From Bacillus sp. HSf4 (GTDB lineage: Bacteria; Bacillota; Bacilli; Bacillales; Bacillaceae): 64,000 nucleotides of DNA. Each line of letters opens with the position of its first letter. Position 1 is the stretch's first letter. Position numbers and translations under genes: made by a program. Below are positions 21,245 to 32,539 of this stretch, piece after piece. Under the pieces are notes generated by a model. It was not told where the DNA came from, ran no database searches, and saw nothing but the letters and a program-made list of their open reading frames with translations. Location of the stretch: positions 2,406,001 to 2,470,000 of the forward strand of contig NZ_CP120679.1 in NCBI RefSeq assembly GCF_029537375.1, read 5' to 3'.

Positions 21245-22282
21245 TCATTTGATTTGATTTTCGAACGTGTTCACAAGATCTTCCATCTCGTGTGTTTTCA
21301 CTCTTGCCATCAATGATTCAACGGCAATATCAACTTTTTTGCCATCAAATAAAACTTTATGCAGCGCTTCAGTGATCGGCATTTTGACGTCATATTTTTG
21401 TGAAAGCTGATATGCCGCTTTAGTCGTGCGTACCCCCTCAACGACCATCCCCATTTCTTTCAGAACTTCTTCAAGTTTGAAGCCTTTACCCAGCATATTA
21501 CCGGCCCGCCAATTTCGTGAATGAACGCTTGTACAGGTAACGATCAGATCGCCGATTCCGGCAAGGCCTGAGAATGTCAGCGGATTTCCGCCCATTTTCG
21601 TGCCCAGGCGTGCGATTTCCGCCAAGCCTCTTGTGATTAAAGCGGCTTTTGCATTATCGCCGTATCCCAAGCCGTCGGCAATTCCAGCGGCAAGCGCAAT
21701 CACGTTTTTCAGCGCACCGCCGACCTCTACTCCGATAATGTCCGGGTTGGTATAGACGCGAAAATTCTGATTCATAAACAAATCCTGAATGGTCTGTGCG
21801 ACTTCGATGTTTTTCGAGGAAACCGTGACTGTTGTCGGGTGTCTTAAACCGACTTCTTCGGCATGGCTTGGACCGGAAAGGACGACGATGTCTTCCCGTA
21901 ATTCGGCAGGAATTTCGTCTTCCATCATCTCTGAAATTCTGAGCAGTGTGTCAGGTTCGATTCCCTTTGAAACATGGACGAAAATCGTTTTTTTCTTAAT
22001 AAAGGAGACAGCCTCTCTGAGAACCTCCCGGATCGCCTTCGTCGGAACGGCGACAATGATCGTTTGCACATCGGCCAATGCAGCCTGCAGATCCGTAGTA
22101 CCGCAGACGGCATCAGGGAGTTTGACTCCCGGCAGATAATCTTCGTTTTCATGTTTTTCATTGATTTGCTTAATCAGCTCTTCGCGGTGTCCCCATACGC
22201 AAACATCGTGGCGATTGTCCGCCAGCACAAGGGCCAATGCTGTTCCCCAGCTTCCGGCTCCTAAAATCGATACTTTAGTCAT
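21245..22282 (-). CDS. gpsA: Glycerol-3-phosphate dehydrogenase [NAD(P)+]
   Basis: Reduces dihydroxyacetone phosphate to sn-glycerol-3-phosphate, the backbone for phospholipids and glycerol teichoic acids. The 345-residue protein begins with the dinucleotide fold GAGSWGTAL, then VLSGPSHAEEV and a conserved lysine segment GALKNVIALAAGIADGLGYGDN. It follows der by 14 bases. Confidence 0.96.
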   Translation of the reverse strand: MTKVSILGAGSWGTALALVLADNRHDVCVWGHREELIKQINEKHENEDYLPGVKLPDAVCGTTDLQAALADVQTIIVAVPTKAIREVLREAVSFIKKKTIFVHVSKGIEPDTLLRISEMMEDEIPAELREDIVVLSGPSHAEEVGLRHPTTVTVSSKNIEVAQTIQDLFMNQNFRVYTNPDIIGVEVGGALKNVIALAAGIADGLGYGDNAKAALITRGLAEIARLGTKMGGNPLTFSGLAGIGDLIVTCTSVHSRNWRAGNMLGKGFKLEEVLKEMGMVVEGVRTTKAAYQLSQKYDVKMPITEALHKVLFDGKKVDIAVESLMARVKTHEMEDLVNTFENQIK

Positions 22283-22296
22283 TCCACTACACCTCT

Positions 22297-23607
22297 TTAT
22301 TTTCTTGCTCTTGCGAAAATCTTGATCGGTGTTCCTTCAAATCCAAACGCATCGCGTATCCGGTTTTCCAAAAAGCGCTCATAAGAAAAGTGCATCAGCT
22401 CCGGATCATTGACAAACACGACAAAAGTCGGCGGCTTAACAGCCACTTGGGTCGCATAATAGATTTTCAAGCGGTTTCCGTTGTGGGTCGGCGTCGGATT
22501 CATGGCGACCGCATCCATAATGATATCATTCAGGATGTTCGTCTGCACCCTCATCGAATGGTTTTCACTTGCCGTCATGACGGCCGGCATCAGCGTATGA
22601 ATCCGCTTTTTGGTTAGGGCGGACATGAACAGTACAGGCGCGTAATCTAGAAACAGAAAGTGATCTCTAATATTTTGCTCAAATTCCTTCATTGTCCGCT
22701 CATCTTTTTCGACCGCATCCCATTTGTTCACGACGATGACGACGGCTTTTCCCGCTTCATGCGCATAACCGGCAATCTTCTTATCCTGTTCAATGATGCC
22801 TTCCTCACCGTTTAAAACGACGACGACGACCTCTGAGCGGTCAATCGCTTTTAAAGCTCTGAGCACACTGTATTTTTCAGTTGACTCATAGACCTTGCCT
22901 TTCTTTCTCATCCCGGCCGTGTCAACGATGACAAAATCGCGCTGATTGTATGTAAACCTCGTGTCAATCGCATCTCTTGTCGTTCCGGCAATATCGCTGA
23001 CGATCACGCGCTCTTCGCCGAGCATAGCGTTGACGAGGGACGATTTTCCGACGTTCGGACGTCCGATCAGGCAAAATTGCACCACTTCATCTTCATATCT
23101 CGTTTCCGGAATGTTTTTAAAATGTTCGCTGACGGCATCAAGCAGATCCCCGAGGCCAAGGCCATGCGTACCTGAGATCGGATACGGCTCCCCAAAGCCG
23201 AGCGAATAAAAATCGTAAATATTGGCCCTCATTTCCGGATTATCAAGTTTATTGACCGCCAGGACAACCGGCTTTTTCGTCCGGTATAAAATTTTCGCGA
23301 CTTCTTCATCAGCAGCTGTGATCCCTTCGCGTCCATTCGTCATGAATATAATCACATCCGCCTCTTCCATAGCGATTTCCGCCTGATGGCGAATTTGCGC
23401 GAGAAACGGCTCATCACCGATTTCAATTCCACCGGTGTCAATCAGATTAAAATCATGGTTCAGCCATTCGGCAGAGCTGTATATCCGATCCCGTGTCACA
23501 CCGGGTGTATCTTCCACAATCGAAATTCTTTCGCCCGCGATCCGGTTAAAGATCGTGGACTTCCCAACATTGGGTCTTCCAACTATGGCTACGACAGGTT
23601 TTCCCAT
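22297..23607 (-). CDS. der: Ribosome-assembly GTPase Der (EngA)
   Basis: Essential double-GTPase needed for 50S ribosome assembly. The 436-residue protein has two G domains, each with a GRPNVGKS P-loop (near 10 and 182), DTPG/DTAG switch motifs and NKLD/NKWD specificity motifs, then a KH-like C-terminal domain. The ATG at 23607 follows GGAAGGGTACT; 13 extra upstream residues in frame are not expected. B. subtilis name: yphC. Confidence 0.96.
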   Translation of the reverse strand: MGKPVVAIVGRPNVGKSTIFNRIAGERISIVEDTPGVTRDRIYSSAEWLNHDFNLIDTGGIEIGDEPFLAQIRHQAEIAMEEADVIIFMTNGREGITAADEEVAKILYRTKKPVVLAVNKLDNPEMRANIYDFYSLGFGEPYPISGTHGLGLGDLLDAVSEHFKNIPETRYEDEVVQFCLIGRPNVGKSSLVNAMLGEERVIVSDIAGTTRDAIDTRFTYNQRDFVIVDTAGMRKKGKVYESTEKYSVLRALKAIDRSEVVVVVLNGEEGIIEQDKKIAGYAHEAGKAVVIVVNKWDAVEKDERTMKEFEQNIRDHFLFLDYAPVLFMSALTKKRIHTLMPAVMTASENHSMRVQTNILNDIIMDAVAMNPTPTHNGNRLKIYYATQVAVKPPTFVVFVNDPELMHFSYERFLENRIRDAFGFEGTPIKIFARARK

Positions 23608-23659
23608 AGTACCCTTCCTTTCAATTCTCTTCAGGAGCATTGTCAAATAATCATCGTGA

Positions 23660-23693
23660 AGAAAGAAACCCTTCTTTGTTCATGCAGAAGGGC
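23660..23693 (-). terminator. Terminator after ypzH
   Basis: Stem CCCTTCT/AGAAGGG (23669-23675 with 23686-23692) followed in minus-strand sense by TTTCTTTC. Lies between ypzH and der. Confidence 0.65.
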
Positions 23694-23738
23694 TTAACTC
23701 ATATATTATATCAATTTCTAAAGAGATCACAACTCTAA

Positions 23739-23933
23739 TCAAAAATGTTTCACAATCAAATACAGATCATCCCCTATCCCATGGGCGATTCCGTCGAGAA
23801 TGGCCTCAAGGTTTTTGGCATAGGTATCCATTTCCTCCTTGTTGTCGCAAAAAAACACGGCTGTGCCTCCAATCACCCGATCTCGCCTTGTTGTGACGAC
23901 TGCCAAAATAAATTTTTCGATCGACTCGCTCAT
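23739..23933 (-). CDS. ypzH: Small protein YpzH, predicted YIEGIA capping partner
   Basis: A 64-residue soluble protein, MSESIEKFILAVVTTRRD at the start, with no signal or membrane segment. It begins inside the stop of yphB (ATGA overlap), so the two are made together. The family is annotated as the capping-complex subunit for YIEGIA proteins; I infer that assignment from its size, sequence and invariant pairing with the YIEGIA gene. Biochemical role not evident from sequence. Confidence 0.75.
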   Translation of the reverse strand: MSESIEKFILAVVTTRRDRVIGGTAVFFCDNKEEMDTYAKNLEAILDGIAHGIGDDLYLIVKHF

Positions 23934-24829
23934 TTTATCACCTTACCGTGCTTTTCTTTTATAAATTCCATCGGCACCCGAATGGCATTTTCAAGCGTTG
24001 GGACATCTCCGATCACTTTGATGGCCATATCCTTATCCCTGATGGTCGGAAGGACAAATACTGCGACTCGACCGTCATTTAAATCCCTTTTCGCTAAAGG
24101 GGTGAGCGACGGTTCCCCTGAATCCCGGTAGACGCCGAGTACATTTGAGACATCGAATAATATCGCCTGCCTTTGGCCGAGATTGGCGAGCGTCACCGCT
24201 GAATTAAAATTTTTCGGCTTCAATATGAAGCCCATGCCATGTTCAAGGATCAACTTTTGCTTTTCGGGAATACCGATGTTCATGATGTAAATATCGTCGA
24301 CATACAAGCCTGCGCCCTCAAAATGCGGCTTTTGATACTCTATATCGGCAATGTGCTTAATAAAACTGCCGGACATTAAAATTCTCCCGGCGATAAAACA
24401 GATCACGACAACCGCAAGCCCTGCCCATACGGAAGAAAAAAGGATATAGGCCAAAGTCGTTAAAAGCGATGTGAAAATGACGATATAGTTCCGGCTTTCA
24501 AAGGCTATCGCAATCCCTTCGATGTATGTGCTCCCTCTTGAAACGAGCTCATAGCCGTCAAGCTGTGTCAAAGTTTCCCTTTCCATATTGCGGACATCCC
24601 TGAATTGGGTGGCAGCCAGCGTTAAAAAGGTGATCGCTGTATAATCGGACTTTAATATGGACGGTATGATGATCGCTCCGATGCTTGCAGCGATCATCGC
24701 CAGTGCGATATGGATCGTTTTCCCGTGAAGATAGGTGGGATACTGGCGATAATCGGTCCTCAGCATATACACTCTGACGCCAATACCTGCTGTTATTCCC
24801 AAGATAATCGGATAAGTATAATGAGTCAT
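23930..24829 (-). CDS. yphB: YIEGIA-family membrane protein
   Basis: A 299-residue protein with several predicted membrane helices in the first half (about 5-20, 40-60, 105-145) and a soluble C-terminal part. The family-naming motif YIEGIA is present at residues 102-107. Members occur in spore-forming Firmicutes; the exact function is not something I can read from the sequence. It overlaps yphA and ypzH by ATGA stop/start pairs, forming a compact three-gene operon. Confidence 0.8.
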   Translation of the reverse strand: MTHYTYPIILGITAGIGVRVYMLRTDYRQYPTYLHGKTIHIALAMIAASIGAIIIPSILKSDYTAITFLTLAATQFRDVRNMERETLTQLDGYELVSRGSTYIEGIAIAFESRNYIVIFTSLLTTLAYILFSSVWAGLAVVVICFIAGRILMSGSFIKHIADIEYQKPHFEGAGLYVDDIYIMNIGIPEKQKLILEHGMGFILKPKNFNSAVTLANLGQRQAILFDVSNVLGVYRDSGEPSLTPLAKRDLNDGRVAVFVLPTIRDKDMAIKVIGDVPTLENAIRVPMEFIKEKHGKVIK

Positions 24830-25428
24830 GACATTTTTGTTGCTCCTTTATTCAATCGCTTCCATTTTTGATGAATCTGTTGGACAAGCCGCTCATATTG
24901 GGAAATCCCATACACGAGAACGATGCCGGCTGAGCACATGGACAGCCAGGTATATCCGCCGACAACGATGTCCCCGTAAAGCTTTCTGATGATAAGCGAG
25001 TACAAAAGCTCCCCCTGGCACATGCCAAGTACAAACAGCGCCAGGCGGCTGGCGAAGCTTTTTTCAAAAGCCGCCGTCATGATCATAAACAATACGATGA
25101 TCAGCCATTCAGGCTTTAGGATAAACCAAACCGGATCATATAATGCAAAAAGAAACAAAAAGCCGTAGGCAAACACCATTGCAAGATGGAGAAACAGGCG
25201 CTTGATGCTTTTGTGAATTGACTGATAGCCGCCCATGATCAAAGCGCCTGTAAAAAAAAGCAGATACGCCGCATTAAAAGACAAGGAGAAGTGCAGCTGA
25301 TACATACTTAAAATAATGTTGAGCAAAATAAATGCCGAAGCAAATAAACGGCTCCTGTTTTTCTTCAGGATAAACGTTGTCAAAACCCACAAAAACCACA
25401 TTGACCAAAAGTAATAAAATTGTTCCAT
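24826..25428 (-). CDS. yphA: Polytopic membrane protein YphA
   Basis: Function unknown. The 200-residue protein is almost entirely hydrophobic, with about six to seven predicted helices and a basic C-terminal tail (QKWKRLNKGATK). The ATG at 25428 is preceded by GGAGG at 8 bases; the frame opens five residues earlier but that start would contain the ribosome site. First gene of the yphA-yphB-ypzH unit. Confidence 0.8.
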   Translation of the reverse strand: MEQFYYFWSMWFLWVLTTFILKKNRSRLFASAFILLNIILSMYQLHFSLSFNAAYLLFFTGALIMGGYQSIHKSIKRLFLHLAMVFAYGFLFLFALYDPVWFILKPEWLIIVLFMIMTAAFEKSFASRLALFVLGMCQGELLYSLIIRKLYGDIVVGGYTWLSMCSAGIVLVYGISQYERLVQQIHQKWKRLNKGATKMS

Positions 25429-25500
25429 TTTTCCATCCTCCATATTTCAGTATGGAGCGGCTGACCGAATTTTAAACCTGTGTAAAGGAGGGGAGCAGGA

Positions 25501-25632
25501 ATGGGAAAAGACAGGCAGGAAAAGAAATTGAGAAAAGACAGGCGCACCGAGTCTGACCGGGATCAGTCCATCAGGCATAACGGAGCGACCTCTCTCGAAA
25601 GCGCTGAAGAAGCACGCAGGAGAAACCCATAA
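25501..25632 (+). CDS. ypzI: Small basic protein YpzI
   Basis: A 43-residue charged protein, MGKDRQEKKLRKDRRTESDR at the start, followed by DQSIRHNGATSLESAEEARR. It is preceded by AAAGGAGGGG, a very strong ribosome site, and followed at once by a perfect terminator, so it is a real gene despite its size. Position between yphA and fni and the DRDQSI...GATSLE core match B. subtilis ypzI as I remember it. It is one of only three plus-strand genes here. Function unknown. Confidence 0.85.
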   Translation: MGKDRQEKKLRKDRRTESDRDQSIRHNGATSLESAEEARRRNP

Positions 25633-25664
25633 AAAAACCGGCTTGGTTAACCAAGCCGGTTTTT

Positions 25665-25667
<3 letters not shown>
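25631..25667. terminator. Bidirectional terminator shared by ypzI and fni
   Basis: A perfect palindrome with a 16-base arm (AAAAAAACCGGCTTGG and its complement, 25631-25646 with 25651-25666) and TTAA loop. The A and T tracts on the two sides give a U-run in either direction, so it ends ypzI on the plus strand and fni on the minus strand. Both stop codons touch it. Confidence 0.92.
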
Positions 25668-27876
<2,209 letters not shown>

Positions 27877-28096
27877 TTCAATAACCTCCTTGGTCCAAAC
27901 CTACACAGCTTTTGTGAAAACGGTTATTCCGAACCGGATGCAACACCCAGTCCGGACAGCCGAATATGTATTCAAGAACCATTCAAAAATGGATATTTGA
28001 ATGTTCTATAAAATGATTTATTATTACTAACTTCTAATAAAAGCCTGTGTTTGTCAAGTCAAAACATGTAGACAATAAGTAATTTGCCCGGAATTT

Positions 28097-28777
28097 TTAT
28101 TTTTGAGCCTTTTTGTCTACAATTTGCAAAATTTTTTCAGCCACCTCATCAATGGACAATGATGTCGTATCGATTTCAAGCGCGTCTTCCGCTTTTCTTA
28201 AAGGGGAAATCTCACGCTCGGAATCCAGCTTGTCGCGGCGTCTGATTTCTTCTGCAAGCGTTTCATAGTTTACATTGTACCCTTTTTTGACGTTTTCTTC
28301 AAAGCGGCGTTTCGCCCGCTCTTCAACGGACGCCAAGAGAAAGATTTTCACTTCCGCATCCGGAAGCACATGTGTGCCGATGTCACGGCCGTCCATTACG
28401 ACTCCGCCTTTTTCGGCAAGCTGCTTCTGCCTTTTTGTCATCTCTTCGCGAATGCCCCCGTGTTTGGCGACGATCGACACTTGATTGCTTACATCGTCCG
28501 TTCGGATGGCTTCCGTTACATCCTCGCCTGCGATATATACCTTCTGCTCCCCTTCTTTTGTAACCGAGAGATCGATGACGGCGCCTTTCAATAAAGCCGT
28601 CAGCGAGGCTTCATCTGTCAGATCGACGCCCTTTTCGAGCGCTAAATACGTGATGGCCCGGTACATAGCGCCCGTATCAATATAAACATAGCCCTTTTTT
28701 TTAGCCACGATTTTCGCCACTGTGCTTTTTCCGGCAGCGGCCGGGCCGTCGATTGCGATACATAATTTCTTTTCCAT
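28097..28777 (-). CDS. cmk: Cytidylate kinase
   Basis: Phosphorylates CMP and dCMP to the diphosphates. The 226-residue P-loop kinase has [13 protein letters not shown] at the N-terminus, DTGAMYRA for nucleotide monophosphate binding, and [13 protein letters not shown]. The ATG at 28777 is preceded by AAGGAGAGGAATT; 15 upstream in-frame residues are excluded. The 220-base gap to ypfD contains AT-rich sequence with a TTGACA element but no clear terminator. Confidence 0.95.
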   Translation of the reverse strand: MEKKLCIAIDGPAAAGKSTVAKIVAKKKGYVYIDTGAMYRAITYLALEKGVDLTDEASLTALLKGAVIDLSVTKEGEQKVYIAGEDVTEAIRTDDVSNQVSIVAKHGGIREEMTKRQKQLAEKGGVVMDGRDIGTHVLPDAEVKIFLLASVEERAKRRFEENVKKGYNVNYETLAEEIRRRDKLDSEREISPLRKAEDALEIDTTSLSIDEVAEKILQIVDKKAQK

Positions 28778-28856
28778 AATTCCTCTCCTTGCTCTCTGGT
28801 ACTCCTTATAGGATTGTATCATGTTCTAGGTGAAAAAGGGGAGATTTTCATGTGAT

Positions 28857-29033
28857 TTACGGTTTAAATGTCTCGATCCATTCGCCGATTTTCATTTTGT
28901 TGACACCTTCATACTGCACGACTTTTGACAGATAAGGCTCGGCTTTTGAAAAATGAAAAAGAAGCTGGACACATAATAAAATCAGGCCTTGCACGATGAG
29001 AATTTTCAGCAGTATACGCTCAATTGTCTTCAT
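28857..29033 (-). CDS. ypfB: Small membrane protein YpfB (DUF5359 type)
   Basis: A 58-residue protein with one predicted N-terminal transmembrane helix (about residues 6-27) followed by a short outside or inside tail ending IGEWIETFKP. The ATG at 29033 is set by GGAGG 7 bases upstream. Function unknown. In B. subtilis it is followed on the far side by ypfA; that neighbour is absent here. Confidence 0.7.
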   Translation of the reverse strand: MKTIERILLKILIVQGLILLCVQLLFHFSKAEPYLSKVVQYEGVNKMKIGEWIETFKP

Positions 29034-29106
29034 AATGATTCCTCCGTGGAGACGTCCGGAAAACACCGGATCGCGCCATTTTTCAGGAAACGGCAGATGA
29101 AGCCGC

Positions 29107-29129
29107 TTTCCATACCATCAGTATGGAAA
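29107..29129. repeat. Short perfect inverted repeat in the ypfB-ypeB gap
   Basis: A 9-bp stem TTTCCATAC/GTATGGAAA with a 5-base loop. No T-run follows on either strand, so it is not an obvious terminator. It lies where B. subtilis has ypfA. Confidence 0.5.
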
Positions 29130-29155
29130 TGTTCGGGTTTAATTATTCCACATGC

Positions 29156-29193
29156 CAAAAAGGAAAAGGCAGATGAGCGCCTTTTCCTTTTTG
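29156..29193 (-). terminator. Terminator after ypeB
   Basis: Long stem CAAAAAGGAAAAGGC (29156-29170) with its complement (29179-29193), followed in minus-strand sense by further T-rich sequence. It begins two bases after the ypeB stop. Confidence 0.85.
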
Positions 29194-29194
29194 T

Positions 29195-30547
29195 TTAAAG
29201 ATCCTTGTAGATCGGTTCCGCACTTTTCATTTTTTCGATTTTCTCTTCGCTGCCGTCATCGGCGTTGATGAACATTCGGAAGGTGTCATTTTCGATCGTA
29301 CCGAGTATTTCATAGCATAACACTTCCTGAGAAAGGTCGTTTGTAATCAGTGCGAGGCGCGTTTCCTGAACCTTCACATTCGGGTTGAGGTTCGCTTTCG
29401 CTTTTTCCGGCGTCAATTTAGGCTTCGGCAGATCTCTTTTTTTATGAGCCGTGAGAAAATCCTTGGCGTTAAAGCCGACGATTTCACCGTCATCAAGAGC
29501 GACTTTGATCCGGATGCTGTCCGGATAAAGCCATACATCATCCTGGACCGGGACGAATGAAAAGACGCCGACACCGTCATATTGCGAGCTTTCATCCATT
29601 TCCAGTTCGCCGACGTTATAGCCGTTCTTTTTCAAAAACTGAAGCGCCCGGTTTGATGCATCATTCAAACTGATTTTTTCGTCTTTGATCTGTTTATTTT
29701 GGATGAGATAAACCGGATATCCGCCTTTTTCTGTAATATCCATATAAATATCAGCTTTTTGGTCAGGGTCTTTCATGCTGATGCTGTAGACATCCCTGTT
29801 CGTTTTCTTCCCGCTTTTTGCCACTTTGATATTATGGTTTTTATCCGGGGCGAACTTTTGGGCAATTTTGCGCGCTTCTTTTTCGGTTATTTTTTCACCC
29901 TCTAAATGACCGTATCCCTGCTGCTCTTTTTTCATGCTCGTCTTTGTGCCCGCGCCAAAATCGCTTTCCGAAATGGCGCTTGCGCTTTTTTCCACCGTTT
30001 TAAAGCCGTTGATAATCGTGTTGTCGCTCTGCTTTTGCCCTGATGCCAGCGCAAGCTCGACGTCCATCCATCTTAAATTATTGTCAATGACCAAATGCTG
30101 GACATTGCGCAGCTCATTTTGTATATCCTTTGCATTTTCATAAAGCTTGTTTAAAGAGGCGTACTCCTTTTTGCTCAGCGGCTCTTTATCAAGGTCCCGC
30201 ACCGCTGCTTTATAGCTGAAATCCCCGACGTTTGCCAAAAACTCTTCCGTTTTGTTAAAAGGCATTAACGTCAGCGGCAGCTGGCTGACATTGTTGTGCG
30301 CTTCAGACGTCGTTTTCCACACTTCCGCCAAAGCGGGAGACAGCGTTTTTTTGCTGTTCATGGCAAGCGTGCTGCCGATTTTATCATGGAGCTGGTCCAC
30401 CTGATAGGTTAAATCGTGGAACGCCCGCTGATAATTGTTTTCTGCGTGCAGGAGCACCGCATCTTTTTCCTGATGTTCTTTATAGCCCCAATAGCTTGTT
30501 CCGACAATGGCGATTCCTAAAACGGCGATTAATATTCCTCTGATCAA
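29195..30547 (-). CDS. ypeB: Germination protein YpeB
   Basis: Needed for the stability and localisation of the cortex-lytic enzyme SleB in spores. The 450-residue protein has one N-terminal transmembrane helix (about residues 4-20), an alpha-helical region, and C-terminal PepSY-type repeats (segments around 230-280, 290-330 and 375-430). The start is TTG, preceded by GAGGTG at 7 bases. It follows sleB by 17 bases, the usual two-gene germination operon. Confidence 0.94.
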   Translation of the reverse strand: MIRGILIAVLGIAIVGTSYWGYKEHQEKDAVLLHAENNYQRAFHDLTYQVDQLHDKIGSTLAMNSKKTLSPALAEVWKTTSEAHNNVSQLPLTLMPFNKTEEFLANVGDFSYKAAVRDLDKEPLSKKEYASLNKLYENAKDIQNELRNVQHLVIDNNLRWMDVELALASGQKQSDNTIINGFKTVEKSASAISESDFGAGTKTSMKKEQQGYGHLEGEKITEKEARKIAQKFAPDKNHNIKVAKSGKKTNRDVYSISMKDPDQKADIYMDITEKGGYPVYLIQNKQIKDEKISLNDASNRALQFLKKNGYNVGELEMDESSQYDGVGVFSFVPVQDDVWLYPDSIRIKVALDDGEIVGFNAKDFLTAHKKRDLPKPKLTPEKAKANLNPNVKVQETRLALITNDLSQEVLCYEILGTIENDTFRMFINADDGSEEKIEKMKSAEPIYKDL

Positions 30548-30564
30548 TTGATAACACCTCGCTT

Positions 30565-31509
30565 TTATTCACAGAAAATGTGTTTGCCGATTCTTTTGAT
30601 TTGAGGTCTTCCCCATATCCATGAGCTTGTGGCCGTATCGGGATTAAAATAGTACAAAGCGTTTTCCGAAGGGTCCCATCCGTTGATGGCATCAAGCACG
30701 GCTTTTTTCGCCGTTTCATTCGGCGTCATATAAATTTGCCCGTCAGCCACAGCGGTAAATGCCAGCGGCTCAAAAATAACGCCGGCAACTGTATTTGGAA
30801 AAGTGGAGCTTTCAAGCCTGTTTAAGATGACAGCCGCAATCGCAACCTGGCCGTCATACGGCTCCCCGCGCGCTTCTCCGTAAACCGCCTGGGCCAAGAG
30901 GTTGATGTCATTGTTTGAAAAACCGCCCGGCATGTTGGCAGCCACGGCATCTTGTTTCTTAGGTGCAGCATCCTTCGGCTTAGCCTGCTTTTTCGGCTGT
31001 TGAGGAGCTGCCTGCTGCTGTTGCTGCGCGGTATCCTGCTTTGGAGCGCCCTTTTGGCGCTGTCTGGCTTCCGCCTTCTGTCTCGCCTGACGCTGCACCT
31101 CTTTCGAAGGCTTCGTCTGATACTTCAGCGGCATACCGCCGTAATGTGTGAATTGATTGCCTTTTCTTAGCTGTCTGTGAACATAGTCTTTGTAATATTT
31201 CGTATGATTGATCAAATATCGTTTCGTTTTCGGACCGACGAGACCGTCAGTCTCATTTAATCCAAACTGATGTTGAAAATTGCGGACGGCCCAGTATGTC
31301 GCCCATCCATAAACTCCGTCAATTTTGCCATTATAATAGCTGTTATATTGAAGTCTTGCCTGCAGTTCAATCACATCATCCCCCGTTGCCCCCCGCTGTA
31401 TCACCTGATCAGAAAAGGCGGAGCTTTTTTGACTGAATGGAAGTGAAAGACTGATGGCCATAATGGTACAAAACATGACTCTTAAACAAAAAGAACCTTT
31501 CGACTTCAT
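30565..31509 (-). CDS. sleB: Spore cortex-lytic enzyme SleB
   Basis: Lytic transglycosylase that degrades muramic-delta-lactam cortex during germination. The 314-residue protein has a signal peptide (to about residue 31), a peptidoglycan-binding domain (GATGDDVIELQARL to TKRYL), a low-complexity Gln/Lys/Pro linker (about 140-190) that is longer than I recall for B. subtilis, and a catalytic domain with the essential-type glutamate in AVYGEARGEPYDGQVAIA. GGAGGAGG precedes the ATG. Cotranscribed with ypeB. Confidence 0.95.
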   Translation of the reverse strand: MKSKGSFCLRVMFCTIMAISLSLPFSQKSSAFSDQVIQRGATGDDVIELQARLQYNSYYNGKIDGVYGWATYWAVRNFQHQFGLNETDGLVGPKTKRYLINHTKYYKDYVHRQLRKGNQFTHYGGMPLKYQTKPSKEVQRQARQKAEARQRQKGAPKQDTAQQQQQAAPQQPKKQAKPKDAAPKKQDAVAANMPGGFSNNDINLLAQAVYGEARGEPYDGQVAIAAVILNRLESSTFPNTVAGVIFEPLAFTAVADGQIYMTPNETAKKAVLDAINGWDPSENALYYFNPDTATSSWIWGRPQIKRIGKHIFCE

Positions 31510-31626
31510 GTTTTAAGCCTCCTCCAGCATTTTTGTATCCATATCTTTTGTAGAGAGGCAGATTTTATACACGCTTTCCTTTCTGTTTCATCCGCGGCAA
31601 AAAAATGGCAGGAACGCGATTTCAGC

Positions 31627-31655
31627 CAATAAAAAAAGCCGCCTCATTGGCGGCT
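31627..31655 (-). terminator. Terminator after prsW
   Basis: Stem AGCCGCC/GGCGGCT (31637-31643 with 31649-31655) followed in minus-strand sense by a run of seven T residues. It lies about 140 bases beyond the prsW stop. Confidence 0.8.
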
Positions 31656-31702
31656 GTCGAATTTTTGTCGTCCTTTCGCGGACTTTCAGCGGTGTGAGGA
31701 CG

Positions 31703-31738
31703 CGGCTGTTCAGGAAGGACGTCCTGAGCCATCAGCCG
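31703..31738. repeat. GC-rich interrupted inverted repeat
   Basis: Nested complementary arms CGGCTG/CAGCCG (31703-31708 with 31733-31738) and TCAGGA/TCCTGA (31710-31715 with 31722-31727). It sits in the 284-base prsW-sleB gap before the terminator, so the prsW transcript would end with a structured 3' region. Confidence 0.45.
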
Positions 31739-31793
31739 CCGTTTCTCAGCACACCTGTCAACAAATATCAGCACTGAACCGGTTGACGAACGG

Positions 31794-32462
31794 CTAGAAC
31801 TGCAGCGGCTGTTCTCCGGCATTGACTGAGCGGGCTTTTTTTGCTTTCCGCAAACCGAACCACCAGAGAAAAGCCATAAACGGCAGTATAAAATAAATCC
31901 AGTTGTTCAAGGCAAGAAGAATATAGTCATAAAGGCCGTGCAAAACGGCCGGGATCAGGAGCGAGAGCAAAAGCCATTTCCTCATCGTTTTCCGGGTTGA
32001 AAAACGGGCTTTGCCGATATAAAAACCCATGATCACGCCGAATAAGGCATGGCTTGAGACAGGGAGCAAAGCGCGCATGAATGCGTGCTCCACCCCGTTT
32101 CCGATGAGGTATAAAATATTTTCCAGCGTGGCAAACCCCAATGAAAGGCTTGTCCCGTAAACGATTCCGTCATAATGTTCATCAAAGTCGGCATGCTGAA
32201 AAATGCTGATCATCAGCAAAAACCACTTTAAAAATTCCTCTAAAAATCCGGAAGATAAAAACGAAATCAGAAAGCTGCCCTCGGAAATGTGTTCTTTTTC
32301 CAAAACATACTGTATAAACATTGTCGGAAAAACGAGCAAAACCCCCAGTATAAAGAGGCGGATCACCATATGAATGGGCTCTGATTCATATTTTTCCTTT
32401 AAGTAAAAATACATTAACAATGCGATTCCGGGAGCTATGCCTGCGGAGATAATTCCGAACAT
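31794..32462 (-). CDS. prsW: Intramembrane protease PrsW
   Basis: Membrane protease that makes the first cut in the anti-sigma factor RsiW in B. subtilis. The 222-residue protein has several membrane helices and the conserved glutamates in GFLEEFLKW (Glu75, Glu76), the [16 protein letters not shown] segment [12 protein letters not shown], and HGLYDYIL near the C-terminus, which together form the PrsW family signature. It lies alone between the asparaginase gene and sleB. Confidence 0.93.
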   Translation of the reverse strand: MFGIISAGIAPGIALLMYFYLKEKYESEPIHMVIRLFILGVLLVFPTMFIQYVLEKEHISEGSFLISFLSSGFLEEFLKWFLLMISIFQHADFDEHYDGIVYGTSLSLGFATLENILYLIGNGVEHAFMRALLPVSSHALFGVIMGFYIGKARFSTRKTMRKWLLLSLLIPAVLHGLYDYILLALNNWIYFILPFMAFLWWFGLRKAKKARSVNAGEQPLQF

Positions 32463-32539
32463 GAGGAAACCTCTTTCCTTTTCATCTGATTCTATCCTAT
32501 CATGATTCGGAAGGTTTTGAAATTGAAAAAGACGCTCCG

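Noticed and set aside
30952..31170. Leucine-rich plus-strand frame that resembles a membrane peptide
   Set aside because: It is the complement of the Gln/Lys-rich linker of sleB, which automatically gives Leu-rich antisense codons.
31622..31822. 66-residue minus-strand frame between sleB and prsW
   Set aside because: Overlaps the end of prsW, passes through the prsW terminator, has no ribosome site and an Arg/Ser-rich composition typical of a chance frame.
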